A stretch of 64,000 nt of DNA, from positions 1-64,000 of the forward strand of contig NZ_STFX01000020.1 in the NCBI RefSeq assembly GCF_005222915.1, written 5' to 3'. Shown here in pieces: positions 8,422-16,963 of the stretch (within the stretch, counting starts at the first letter, position 1; every line of letters begins with the position of its first letter). Position numbers and translations under genes: made by a program. The DNA comes from Rhizobium sp. FKL33. Lineage in GTDB: Bacteria > Pseudomonadota > Alphaproteobacteria > Rhizobiales > Rhizobiaceae. The notes below the pieces were generated by a model. The model worked only from the letters and a program-made list of their open reading frames with translations. It searched no databases and was not told the DNA's origin.

Positions 8422-9408
8422 TCAGATATCCCCTTGCTGCGCTGTCTGTTCGTCACGCGGATTGAGCAGGCCGTCCATGACGATGGCGGCAAGCAGGATC
8501 GAAGATTTGATCAGGTTCTGATAGATCAGCGGAATGTCGATGATGGTCATGGCGTTGAGCAGCACGCCGGTCAGCGCCGCGCCGATCAGCACGTTGCGCA
8601 CGCCGCCCTTGCCACCCGACAGGCCGATGCCGCCGATCACCGCCACCAGAACAATGTCGTAAAGCAGCGTCGAATTGACGACGCGGGTATTCATCGAATG
8701 CAGGCTGGCGGCGGTCAGAATGCCGGCCATGAAGGAAAACACCGCCGAAATGACATAGCGCAGCATCAGCATGGGGCGGACCGGCATGCCGGCATTGCGC
8801 GCCGCCACCGGATTGTCGCCGGCGTAATAGACGTAGCGGCCCCATTTGGTGAAGCGCAGGAAGAGGAAGGTGATGAGCGCGAGCGCGCCGAAGATGAACA
8901 CTTCCACCGGCGCGCCGAAGATCTGGAACGAGCCGAGCCCGATGATCCAATGATCGACCGGCGCGCTGATCGCATCGGCTGAAATGACCTGCGACCTGAC
9001 ATAGCCGAAAACGAAGGAGGCCGAGGCAAGCGTGACGAACAGCGGCGGCACGTCGGCATAGGCGACGAGAAAGCCGTTGATCAGGCCGAGCCCGATAACG
9101 CCGGCTAGCGTGATGGCGAGGGCTGCGCCGTCGCTCATGCCATCGCTCAGCATTTGCAGATAGGCCGCCACCGACATGGCCATGATGGCGACGGCGGAAA
9201 GATCGATGCCGCGGCCGATGATGACCACGGCCATGCCGAGCGAGAGGATGCCGAGCACCGAGACCGACCGGATGATGGTGACAATGTTGTCGGGCGTGAA
9301 AAAGCCCGGCAGCATGGCGGACGCCGTCGCGAAAATCAGAATGGCGATCAGGAGAACGATCCGTTCCTGATTGAGCATGGTCCAGTCAAATCGCTTGGCG
9401 GCGTTCAT
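8422..9408 (-). CDS. Sugar ABC transporter permease (RbsC-like)
   Basis: A 328-residue inner-membrane permease of the CUT2 sugar importer family with 8-10 hydrophobic segments. The motif MAVVIIGRGIDLSAVAIMAM near the second segment and AVIGGIGLSGGKGGVRNVLIGA near the C-terminus are family signatures. The start ATG 9408 is chosen because the upstream 84 codons read as arginine/proline-rich non-membrane sequence. It is the first gene of the minus-strand transporter run and pairs with the permease half of the fusion at 5097-7220, giving a heterodimeric channel. A promoter should lie in the 122-base gap to the LysR gene. Confidence 0.93.
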   Translation of the reverse strand: MNAAKRFDWTMLNQERIVLLIAILIFATASAMLPGFFTPDNIVTIIRSVSVLGILSLGMAVVIIGRGIDLSAVAIMAMSVAAYLQMLSDGMSDGAALAITLAGVIGLGLINGFLVAYADVPPLFVTLASASFVFGYVRSQVISADAISAPVDHWIIGLGSFQIFGAPVEVFIFGALALITFLFLRFTKWGRYVYYAGDNPVAARNAGMPVRPMLMLRYVISAVFSFMAGILTAASLHSMNTRVVNSTLLYDIVLVAVIGGIGLSGGKGGVRNVLIGAALTGVLLNAMTIIDIPLIYQNLIKSSILLAAIVMDGLLNPRDEQTAQQGDI

Positions 9409-9530
9409 GTGTCGGCCTGGTCCTCTCAGTGAGGTTTCACTCTGCACAGCCCGAAAGTTAGGGGCGGGGCAATCGATACGTCCAATGAATTCTGATCCCC
9501 CCGATCCATGCGAAACGGGAATGGATTCTC

Positions 9531-10472
9531 TCAAACAGAATAGAGCGCGCCTCGGCGGAAAGGCTGGCGCTCTTCCTTCTCCTCCTCCCGGGCGATATGG
9601 GCGGCGAGCGCGTCGATGAAGCGTTGCGCGAAGGCGGGCGGCGGCAATTGCGTGTTCCACATCGCGGAGATGTCGAAGCGCACCGGCTCGCCCTTCAGCA
9701 TGATCGGCCGACGCATCAGCGACGCCGAACTGATGCGCGCCGAGGACGGCACGATGGCGACGCCATTGCCGCCTTCGGCGAGCGAAAACAGCGTATGCGG
9801 CGAATAGCTCTCGACGATAATCTCTGGACGCGCGCCATAGACACGCATGACCGCATCGAACACTTCGCGGGAAGCGTGTTTGCGATTGAGCATCAGCAGC
9901 GGCTTGTCGAACAGGTCCGACGCTTCGATGGGCTGGCCCGGACGATCAAAAAAGCCGGGGGCGGCGACGGCGAGATAGCCGAGGCTGCCGATGCGGCGTA
10001 GGCCGAAGGTCTCGACCGGCTGGGCGGGCGCGGCGCTGACGGTGCAATGGACCTGTCCGCCCTTGAGCTTTTCGATCAATTCCGCGCCGCCGGCATCCTC
10101 GATGCGCAGGTCGACGCCGGGGTTCTGGTCGCGCCAGCCGCGCAGGAAATCGGGGAAATAGCGCTCGATCAGCTGCGAGCAGGCGCCGAGGCGGAGCACG
10201 CCCGTATCGCCCTGAGAGAGACCGTCGGCCTGCAGCCGCAACTCACGCTCGGCGGCGAGCAAAGCCTGGGCCTTGGCCATCAGCAACTCGCCTTCGCCTG
10301 TCAGCCGGATATTGCGGCCGGATTTTTCAAACAGCTTGACGCCGAGATGCGCCTCAAGACCGGTGATCTGCCGAGACAGCGCCGATTGCGTCATGTTGAG
10401 CCGGTGCGCCGCCGCCGTCATGTTCATCAGCTCGGCGGTGGTCACGAAACTCGAATAGACCCTGATATCCAT
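9531..10472 (-). CDS. LysR-family transcriptional regulator
   Basis: A 313-residue LysR regulator. The N-terminal winged helix-turn-helix is clear (TAAAHRLNMTQSALSRQITGLE, about residues 18-39, followed by LGVKLFEKSGR), and the rest is the LysR substrate-binding domain. The ATG at 10472 is well placed. It is immediately upstream of, and in the same direction as, the sugar transporter run, and divergent from the RpiR operon. It could regulate either; LysR regulators usually act on a divergent neighbour, which would favour the RpiR-led operon. The effector is unknown. Confidence 0.93.
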   Translation of the reverse strand: MDIRVYSSFVTTAELMNMTAAAHRLNMTQSALSRQITGLEAHLGVKLFEKSGRNIRLTGEGELLMAKAQALLAAERELRLQADGLSQGDTGVLRLGACSQLIERYFPDFLRGWRDQNPGVDLRIEDAGGAELIEKLKGGQVHCTVSAAPAQPVETFGLRRIGSLGYLAVAAPGFFDRPGQPIEASDLFDKPLLMLNRKHASREVFDAVMRVYGARPEIIVESYSPHTLFSLAEGGNGVAIVPSSARISSASLMRRPIMLKGEPVRFDISAMWNTQLPPPAFAQRFIDALAAHIAREEEKEERQPFRRGALYSV

Positions 10473-10548
10473 GGTCGCTCCATCAGGCTGTCATGCCCTA
10501 AAAAGAAGCTAAGGCGCAAAATGAGGCAATGTCAACATTTCTTCATGC

Positions 10549-10585
10549 TTGACGGAAATTTTTGGATATGTAGTGATCTCTACAT
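10549..10585 (+). promoter_or_regulatory. Candidate -35 box and palindromic operator upstream of rpiR-type gene
   Basis: TTGACG at 10549-10554 resembles a -35 box, and downstream lies a perfect-arm palindrome ATGTAG-N6-CTACAT at 10568-10585. The palindrome would overlap the -10 region, a typical place for autoregulation by the RpiR protein. No convincing -10 box is separable from the palindrome. Confidence 0.45.
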
Positions 10586-10606
10586 TCGTTAACGCGTGTG
10601 TTCGGG

Positions 10607-11515
10607 ATGGAACAGACAATTAGAGACATGCTGCTCAAGGCGGCGCCGGGGCTGACGCCGGCCGAGGGGCGGATCACACAGGCGCTTCTGGCGGAATATC
10701 CGTCGGCGGGTCTCGGCTCGGCCTCGGCGCTCGCCCGCCGCGCCGGCGTGTCGGACCCGACCGTGCTCCGCCTCGTCGGCAAGCTCGGCTTTCAGGGATT
10801 CGGCGATTTTCAGGCCCGGCTTCTGGCCGAGGTCGAGGCGCGGCTGCATTCGCCGCTGATGATGATGGAGGCCAAGAAGCCGGTCGGGGCAGGGGCTTCG
10901 GCCTCGGCGCAGTATCTCGCCTCGGTGGCGGCGTCGGTAGACAAGCTCGCAGCCTCGGGCCAGGAAGCGCTGATCGAGCGGGCCGCGCGGCTGATCATCT
11001 CCGCCAAAGGCTGCGTCTATCTGCTCGGCGGCCGGTTTTCCCGGCATCTGGCCGGCATGCTCTCCGGCTATCTCGCGCAGTTTCGCGACGGCGTGGTCGA
11101 TCTCGGCGAAGTCGGCTCCCGCGCGGTCGATCAGCTTGTCGATATGTCGAAGGCCGATGTGCTGATCCTGTTCGACTACCGGCGCTACCAGAACGACACG
11201 ATGCGCTATGGCGAACAGGCGGCGGAGCGCGGCGCGCATCTCATCCTGTTCACCGATCCCTGGATGTCGCCGCTTGCGACGCGGGCCGAGGTGACGCTGA
11301 CCTGTCCCGTCGAGGCGCAATCGCCCTTCGACACGATGGCGCCGGCGCTCGCTCAGATCGAGGCGCTGACGGCGCATCTTCTCGGCGCGGCCCGACCGGA
11401 GGCGCGCACCCGTATCGAGGCCCTGGAGGCGATCCGCGCCCAGAACGCCGTGACCATGGATGCAGAGCCCGCCTTGCGCGGCGGGCCCGGACCCAAACCC
11501 AGCAAGGATTTTTGA
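10607..11515 (+). CDS. MurR/RpiR-family transcriptional regulator (HTH + SIS domain)
   Basis: A 302-residue regulator. The N-terminal HTH_6 domain shows ALARRAGVSDPTVLRLVGKLGFQGFGDFQARL (about residues 40-70, quoted in part as SDPTVLRLVGKLGF), typical of RpiR proteins, and the C-terminal half is a SIS sugar-isomerase-type ligand domain (GCVYLLGGRFSRHLAGML, LILFTDPWMSPLA). The start is either ATG 10607 or GTG 10598; neither has a clear ribosome site, and ATG is preferred. The stop is 1 base from the next ATG. Co-transcription with a hydrolase, a ligase and an amidohydrolase suggests it senses a metabolite of that nitrogen pathway rather than a sugar phosphate. Confidence 0.92.
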   Translation: MEQTIRDMLLKAAPGLTPAEGRITQALLAEYPSAGLGSASALARRAGVSDPTVLRLVGKLGFQGFGDFQARLLAEVEARLHSPLMMMEAKKPVGAGASASAQYLASVAASVDKLAASGQEALIERAARLIISAKGCVYLLGGRFSRHLAGMLSGYLAQFRDGVVDLGEVGSRAVDQLVDMSKADVLILFDYRRYQNDTMRYGEQAAERGAHLILFTDPWMSPLATRAEVTLTCPVEAQSPFDTMAPALAQIEALTAHLLGAARPEARTRIEALEAIRAQNAVTMDAEPALRGGPGPKPSKDF

Positions 11516-11516
11516 G

Positions 11517-12161
11517 ATGATCGACAGCATACGCCGCGACGAGCCGTTCAGGAAAGGCCAGACCGCGCTGCTTCTGGTGGATATGCAGCGCATCTGGTTG
11601 GAGCCGGGGCTCGATCCGCATCACCCCGAGCGCGGGCCGGATCATCACTTCTATAAAAGCGTGCGTGAGCAGGCGATCCCCAATTGCGAGCGGCTGCTCG
11701 AAGCGGCGCGATCTCATGGTGTCGAACCCCTGCACACGATCATCCAGTCGCTGACCCGCGATGGCCGCGACCGCTCGCTTGATCACAAGCTGACGCCGAT
11801 CCATGTGTCGCCGGACCTGCCGGAAGGCCTGCCGCCAGCCAATCTCGCGCCTGAGGGCGACGAGATCCTCATCCCCAAGACCTCGTCGGGCGTGTTCAAC
11901 TCCACCAATATCGATTATCTCCTGCGCAATCTCGGCATCCGCTATCTGATCGTCGCCGGCGTGCTGACCGATCAATGCGTCGACATGACCGTGCGCGACG
12001 CCGCCGATCGCGGTTTTCTGGTGACCTGCGTCACCGACGCCTGCGCCACGATCACCCCGGAGCGGCAGGCCAATGCGCTCGCCGCTTTCGGCGGCTATTG
12101 CCATCTGGCCGACACCGAAACCGTGGTCGCCAAGATCAAGGCGATGGAGGGCTGGACATGA
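11517..12161 (+). CDS. Isochorismatase-family cysteine hydrolase
   Basis: A 214-residue cysteine hydrolase of the isochorismatase/nicotinamidase/N-carbamoylsarcosine amidase superfamily. The expected catalytic triad is visible: aspartate in LLLVDMQ, lysine in EILIPKTSSGVF, and cysteine in VLTDQCVDMTVRDA with the cis-peptide-type VLTDQC motif. The start ATG 11517 lies 1 base after the regulator stop, and the stop overlaps the next start (ATGA). It probably hydrolyses an amide or ureide bond releasing ammonia in the cytosol. Its partners, a glutamine-synthetase-like ligase and N-formylglutamate amidohydrolase, suggest a nitrogen catabolic pathway, but the substrate is unknown. Confidence 0.92.
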   Translation: MIDSIRRDEPFRKGQTALLLVDMQRIWLEPGLDPHHPERGPDHHFYKSVREQAIPNCERLLEAARSHGVEPLHTIIQSLTRDGRDRSLDHKLTPIHVSPDLPEGLPPANLAPEGDEILIPKTSSGVFNSTNIDYLLRNLGIRYLIVAGVLTDQCVDMTVRDAADRGFLVTCVTDACATITPERQANALAAFGGYCHLADTETVVAKIKAMEGWT

Positions 12162-13480
12162 ACGCCAAGCTTCCGTCTCTCGCCGTCATCGCCACCACCG
12201 ATATTTCGGGCGTCACAAGAGGGCGGCCGGTGCGGCTCGACCGGCTGGAAGATTATGCCGCCGCCGGCGTGGGCTGGGTGCCGGCCAATATCTCGCTGAC
12301 CGCCTTCAACGCCATCGCCGATCCCAATCCCTGGGGCTCCCAGGGCGATCTTCGGCTGCTGCCCGATCTCGGCGCGGTGTTCACCACATCGGGCACGGGG
12401 GCTGCGACGCCGTTTGCGCTGGCATTGGGCGATATCGTCGAACTCGACGGCCGGCCGTGGAGCTGCTGCTCGCGCACGATCCTCAAACAGGCGATCGCCG
12501 ATCTCGAAGCCGAGACGGGGCTGAGGCTGCTCGCGACTTTCGAACTCGAATTCCAGATTTTCGGCGCCGATCTGCCTGAGGCGCATGCTTTTTCGGTAGG
12601 GGCGCTCAGGCGCGCTGATCCCTTCGCCTCGGAAGTGCTGGCGGCGCTGGAAGAGGCGGGCGTGGAGCCGGAAATGTTTCTCGCCGAATATGGCGACGAC
12701 CAGTTCGAAATCACGCTTGCGCCCGCCGATGCGCTGGCGGCGGCTGACCGGGCGGTGGCGGTGCGCGAGATCATCCGCGAAGTGGCCCGCAACAAGGGCT
12801 GGCGCGCCAGTTTCTCGCCCAAGACCAGCCTGGAGGGCGTGGGCAATGGCGTGCATATCCATTTCTCGCTGCGCGACGGGCAGGACCAGCCGGCGGGCTA
12901 TGATCCGGCGCAGCCGGGCTGCCTCTCGGCTGCGGCGGGCGCCTTCTGCGCCGGCATTCTCGTGCATCTGCCGGCGCTGACGGCGATCACGGCGCCGACC
13001 ATTCCCTCCTATTACCGCCTGCAGCCGCATTACTGGAGCGCGGCCTGGACCTGGCTCGGGGAGCGCGACCGCGAGGCCTCGCTGCGCATCTGCCCGATCG
13101 CCGGCCTTGGCGGCAAGGACCCGGCCCGCCAGCACAATATCGAATATCGCGCCGCCGATTCGACCGCCAATCCCTATCTCTCGCTGGCGGGTCTCATCCG
13201 CGCTGGGCTCGAAGGTTTGAGGCGCAGGTTGCCGTCGCCGCCGATCTTCTCCGGGGATCCGGCGCTGCTGACCGAAGACGAACGGGGCGAGCTCGGGCTC
13301 AGGCGGCTGCCGGAAACGCTGGAACAGGCGCTCGCCGCGTTTGAGACCGACGACAGGGTCTGCGGCTGGTTCGATCCCGTCTTCATCGAGACCTATCTCG
13401 GCGTGCGCCGGCAGGAGATGAAGATACTGGCGAGCAGCGAGGCCGACGAGATCTGCGCCCGTTACCGGAACCTGTTCTGA
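12158..13480 (+). CDS. Glutamine-synthetase-family ligase (GlnA-like, probably gamma-glutamyl-amide type)
   Basis: A 440-residue protein of the glutamine synthetase family. Visible family motifs are the early beta-grasp region, TFELEFQ (metal-binding glutamates), EYGDDQFEITLAP, NGVHIHFSL (the NGxHxH nucleotide motif) and EYRAADSTANPYLSLAGLI near the C-terminus. It lacks the adenylylation-site context of housekeeping GlnA type I and is shorter than it, so it more likely belongs to the PuuA-like or GlnT-like branches that glutamylate amines. The ATG at 12158 overlaps the previous stop by 4 bases and its own stop TGA overlaps the next ATG by 1 base (TGATG). Confidence 0.92.
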   Translation: MNAKLPSLAVIATTDISGVTRGRPVRLDRLEDYAAAGVGWVPANISLTAFNAIADPNPWGSQGDLRLLPDLGAVFTTSGTGAATPFALALGDIVELDGRPWSCCSRTILKQAIADLEAETGLRLLATFELEFQIFGADLPEAHAFSVGALRRADPFASEVLAALEEAGVEPEMFLAEYGDDQFEITLAPADALAAADRAVAVREIIREVARNKGWRASFSPKTSLEGVGNGVHIHFSLRDGQDQPAGYDPAQPGCLSAAAGAFCAGILVHLPALTAITAPTIPSYYRLQPHYWSAAWTWLGERDREASLRICPIAGLGGKDPARQHNIEYRAADSTANPYLSLAGLIRAGLEGLRRRLPSPPIFSGDPALLTEDERGELGLRRLPETLEQALAAFETDDRVCGWFDPVFIETYLGVRRQEMKILASSEADEICARYRNLF

Positions 13481-14223
13481 TGCCGGCGGACACGACTGCG
13501 GACTGGCCGGAGGCGGTGGAGATCCTCAATCCGCATGGGCGCTCGCCCTGCGTGCTGACCTGCGAACACGCCTCCCGCCACATCCCCTCCGAATATAGGG
13601 GGCTCGGTTTGCCCGAGGCCGAAATTGCGCGGCATATCGGTTGGGACATCGGGGCGGCGGAGGTGACGCGGCGGCTGAGCGCTCTTCTCGACGCCCCGGC
13701 CTTTCTCAGCGGTTATTCGCGGCTGCTGATCGACCTCAACCGGCCGCTCGACGCGGACAGCAGCATTCCGCTCCGCTCGGAGACCACCGACATTCCCGGC
13801 AATCGCGATCTCGACGCCGCGGAGCGGAAGAGGCGCACGGAGTTGATGTTCCACCCGTTCCACGCCGCCCTCGCCGCCCATTTCGATGACCGGGCGCGGC
13901 AGGAGCGCTCGACCACAATCCTCGCCATCCACTCCTTCACCCCGGTTTTCAAGGGCGTCCCGAGGCCCTGGCACGCCGGCGTGCTGTTCTCCCATTCGCG
14001 CGACTGGGGCGAGGCGCTGGTGAGGCAACTCGGCCGCGACGGGCTGACCGTGGCGGCGAACGAACCCTATGTGATCGCCCGCGACGAGGACTACACCATT
14101 CCCATCCACGGCGAAGACCGCGGCCTGCCGGCGCTGCTGATCGAAATTCGTCAGGATCTGATTGCGGATGAGGCGGGCGTGCGGGAATGGGCGGCGAGGC
14201 TGGCCCGGGCGGTCGCGATCTGA
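13480..14223 (+). CDS. N-formylglutamate amidohydrolase family protein
   Basis: A 247-residue protein of the FGase family, whose named member HutG hydrolyses N-formylglutamate to glutamate and formate. Motifs seen are LTCEHASRHIP near the N-terminus, HIGWDIGAAEV, LIDLNRPLDA, THIS-type HPFHAALAAHF, and LIEIRQDLI near the end, matching the zinc-dependent family. No other hut genes are nearby, so the real substrate may be another N-acylated glutamate; with a glutamine-synthetase-like enzyme beside it, removal of a group from a gamma-glutamyl or N-substituted glutamate is a reasonable inference. Last gene of the RpiR operon, convergent with the histidine kinase gene. Confidence 0.9.
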   Translation: MPADTTADWPEAVEILNPHGRSPCVLTCEHASRHIPSEYRGLGLPEAEIARHIGWDIGAAEVTRRLSALLDAPAFLSGYSRLLIDLNRPLDADSSIPLRSETTDIPGNRDLDAAERKRRTELMFHPFHAALAAHFDDRARQERSTTILAIHSFTPVFKGVPRPWHAGVLFSHSRDWGEALVRQLGRDGLTVAANEPYVIARDEDYTIPIHGEDRGLPALLIEIRQDLIADEAGVREWAARLARAVAI

Positions 14224-14301
14224 CCTTTCCACGACAACATCCAGTCAGCATAAGCTGCGCAAATCTATTGATCGGGCGCTCCGGCAAGGCGCTTTCGGGC
14301 G

Positions 14302-15714
14302 TCAACCTGCCGAGCGCGCCAGGGAGAACCGCGCGCGTAAACCGCCCTCCGGCCTGTTCGCTAGCGTGATCTCGCCGCCGAGTTTGCGGGCGAGGCCGCG
14401 GGCGATGGCGAGGCCGAGGCCGAAGCCGCCGGTTGAGGGGTTGCGGGAGCCTTCAAGCCGGCGAAAGGGCTGGAAAACCGCTTCGAGTTGGTCTTCTGCA
14501 ATGCCCGGGCCGTCGTCGTCGATCAGGATGGAGACGGCGTCGTCCTCGACGGAGAGGGACAGGATCACGGCGCCGCCATATTTGACGCCGTTTTCGATGA
14601 GGTTGCGCAGGCAGCGCCTCAACGCTTCCGGCTCGACGCGGCAGAGGATACGGCCTTCCGGCGGTTCCGCCATCTCGACCTCGGGATAATCGTCGGCGAG
14701 CGTCTCGACGAAAGCGGCGAGATCGATGGTTTCGAAATCGCCGTCGATGTTCTGGGCGCGGGAGAAATCCAGCACCGAGGCGGCGATGCGGTCGACGGCG
14801 GCGATGTCGCGGGCCAGCGCGTCGCGCAGATCGGATTTGCGCATGGTCTCCAGCCTCAGCCGCATGCGGGTGAGCGGCGTGCGCAGATCATGGGCGAGCG
14901 CGGCGGCCAGATGTTCGCGATCCTCGACATAGACGACAAGCTGGCGCTGCATGGCGTTGATGGCGCGGGCGGCGGCGCGGTAATCGGCGGCCCCGGTCTC
15001 GGGCAGCGGCGGGCTGCGCAGGTCGCGTCCCAGCCGGTTGACCGCCTGTTCGAGCAGGATATAGGGCGAGGCGAGCCGCCAGACCGCCCAGAGGGAGATG
15101 GCGATCACCACCAGCGCGGCGATGATGTAGGTCGGCAGGCTGTTGGGCGACAGGATCGGCGGCAGCGGCGTGACCGGCGAAACGAAATTCACCCATTGGC
15201 CGTCGCGAAACTGCAGCGATACGGCATAGCGCTCGGTGGTCTGGAAATCGGAGGCCAGCGACGCAAGGTCGCTTTCGACTTCGCCGAGCTCTTCCTTGCC
15301 GGCGGTTTTTTGCGGCTGCGGAGGCGGAACTGGATGATCGGGCCTGTCGAGCCGCACCCGCGCATCGGCGACTCCATAGCGCCCGAGGCGGCTCACCAGG
15401 ATGTCTTCGAGCTCGGCCAGCGTGTCGTTGGAGGCGATGGGCGAGGGCACGAGCGCGCTCGTCGACATGTTGACCACGAAGGAGGCGGTGTCGAGGCTGG
15501 CGGCTAGTTTGCGGCGTTCGCTCTCGGGCGCGGCGGCCAGCAGCTTCACCAGCCAGGTGGCGCGTTCGTTGACGCGGTAGAGTTCGGCCGTCTCGTTGGA
15601 TTCGGCGCGGTCGGAGGCGAGAATGCGCAGGAAGGCGATCTGCAGCGAGGCGAGCCCGGCCACGAGAATGATCAGCAGCCAGGCATGCAAGGCCTTGGGC
15701 AGATAGCGCTTCAT
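14302..15714 (-). CDS. Two-component sensor histidine kinase
   Basis: A 470-residue inner-membrane kinase. Two hydrophobic segments (about 10-32 and 193-215) bracket a periplasmic sensor region of about 160 residues with a proline-rich stretch (PVPPPQPQK). A HAMP-like linker follows, then the H-box ALAHDLRTPLTR with phospho-acceptor H275, the N-box NLIENGVKYGG, and the G-boxes DDDGPGI and GGFGLGLAI. The start ATG overlaps the response-regulator stop by 4 bases (ATGA), so the two are coupled. The signal is unknown; the sensor region is most like those of envelope-stress or antibiotic sensors of the OmpR/EnvZ class. Confidence 0.95.
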   Translation of the reverse strand: MKRYLPKALHAWLLIILVAGLASLQIAFLRILASDRAESNETAELYRVNERATWLVKLLAAAPESERRKLAASLDTASFVVNMSTSALVPSPIASNDTLAELEDILVSRLGRYGVADARVRLDRPDHPVPPPQPQKTAGKEELGEVESDLASLASDFQTTERYAVSLQFRDGQWVNFVSPVTPLPPILSPNSLPTYIIAALVVIAISLWAVWRLASPYILLEQAVNRLGRDLRSPPLPETGAADYRAAARAINAMQRQLVVYVEDREHLAAALAHDLRTPLTRMRLRLETMRKSDLRDALARDIAAVDRIAASVLDFSRAQNIDGDFETIDLAAFVETLADDYPEVEMAEPPEGRILCRVEPEALRRCLRNLIENGVKYGGAVILSLSVEDDAVSILIDDDGPGIAEDQLEAVFQPFRRLEGSRNPSTGGFGLGLAIARGLARKLGGEITLANRPEGGLRARFSLARSAG

Positions 15715-16436
15715 TCGGGAACCGCTTCGGCGGCGAACTGGTAGCCGCCGCTCCGCACCGTCTGGATGAAGCGTGGCGTGCGCGGATTGTCGCCCAGCTT
15801 GCGCCTCAGGCGGCTAACCAGAATATCGATGCTGCGGTCGAAGCTCTGCTCGATGTCGGAGCCGGCGAGATCCATCAGCTGCTCGCGCGACAGCACCCGC
15901 TGGTTGCTGCCGACGAAGGCGAGGAGAAGATTGTACTCCGCCGCGGTCAGCTCGACGCGGACGCCGTCGGGATCGGTCAGGCGGCGGCGCTCGACATCCA
16001 TCGACCAGCCGTCGAAGCTGTAGCGCAGCGGTTGGGCGGGCCGGCGCGGGGCCGAAAGCCTGCCGTTTTCCTGCCGCCGCAGCACCGCCTTCACCCGGGC
16101 CAGCAATTCGCGCGGATCGAACGGCTTGGCGAGATAATCGTCGGCGCCGACTTCGAGCCCTACGATGCGGTCGGCGGTGTCGGCCATGGCGGTGAGCATG
16201 ATGATCGGAATCTTGGTGGTCAGCCGCAATTCCTGGCACAGTTCGACGCCGCTGCGGCCGGGCAGCATGACGTCGAGAATGATGAGGTCGACGAGGGTCT
16301 TGCGCAGCGCGGCCTGCATCTCGTCGCCGTCGCGGGCGGTGACGACGGTGAGATTTCGTTTCCGGAAGAAATCGGAGAGGAGCGCGCTGATTTCCTCGTC
16401 GTCATCGACAATGAGAAGGGTGGGATTGTTTTTCAT
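15711..16436 (-). CDS. OmpR-family response regulator
   Basis: A 241-residue regulator with an N-terminal receiver domain (acidic pocket D11-D13, phospho-acceptor D55 in LIILDVMLPGRSG, K104 in YLAKPFD) and a C-terminal OmpR/PhoB winged helix (VELTAAEYNLLLAFV, DRSIDILVSRLRRKLGD, FIQTVRSGGYQF). The start ATG 16436 gives a normal receiver start; the longer frame upstream is rejected. It precedes and overlaps its kinase gene. It is divergent, across a 193-base gap, from two small secreted-protein genes that may be its targets. Confidence 0.95.
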   Translation of the reverse strand: MKNNPTLLIVDDDEEISALLSDFFRKRNLTVVTARDGDEMQAALRKTLVDLIILDVMLPGRSGVELCQELRLTTKIPIIMLTAMADTADRIVGLEVGADDYLAKPFDPRELLARVKAVLRRQENGRLSAPRRPAQPLRYSFDGWSMDVERRRLTDPDGVRVELTAAEYNLLLAFVGSNQRVLSREQLMDLAGSDIEQSFDRSIDILVSRLRRKLGDNPRTPRFIQTVRSGGYQFAAEAVPE

Positions 16437-16629
16437 GGCGTGAGCCTCAACGGCGGAATATGGCGGATTTACGCGCGCTCGGGCCGGGCGCGCAAGGCGC
16501 GACGGGGGAAATTCCGCGCCGCTACAAAGCGGAAACAATCGCGACACAGCCGGGACATCGCCCGCATACAGAACTCCGTCATACCTGTCCTTGCGAACTG
16601 CTTCACGCCACGGACAACAGGAGGACAGA

Positions 16630-16926
16630 ATGCAATTCACGCATATCGCATCTCTTCTCCTCATCGTCCCGCTCATCACGAGCGCGGCGGCGGCGGCTCA
16701 GCCCCCTGGCCGCGAGCAAAGCATTCGCCTTGAGCGTTGCGAGAGCCTGCACAGTCAGTATCTCGCCGCTCTCGCCAGTCGCCAAGCCCAAGATCGAACC
16801 GGCATGGCTGAAACGATGGGCGCCAAGGCCTCCACACTCTGCGCCGCCCACAAGGAGGCGCAAGGCGCGAGGGCCTATGTCAAGGCGCTCTCCTATCTCG
16901 GCGTTCGGCATGTCGATGTCCGATGA
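16630..16926 (+). CDS. Small secreted protein of unknown function (98 aa)
   Basis: A 98-residue protein with a signal peptide (hydrophobic residues 5-22 ending in AAAAAQ) and a mature part of about 75 residues with two cysteines that may form a disulfide. The start ATG 16630 follows a strong ACAGGAGGACAG. I do not recognise the family. It is divergent from the two-component genes across 193 bases, which makes it a candidate target of that system. The mature sequence reads as helical and charged. Confidence 0.72.
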   Translation: MQFTHIASLLLIVPLITSAAAAAQPPGREQSIRLERCESLHSQYLAALASRQAQDRTGMAETMGAKASTLCAAHKEAQGARAYVKALSYLGVRHVDVR

Positions 16927-16963
16927 TCCTCCCCGTCAACCGAAGAACCTGAAAGGCACCACC

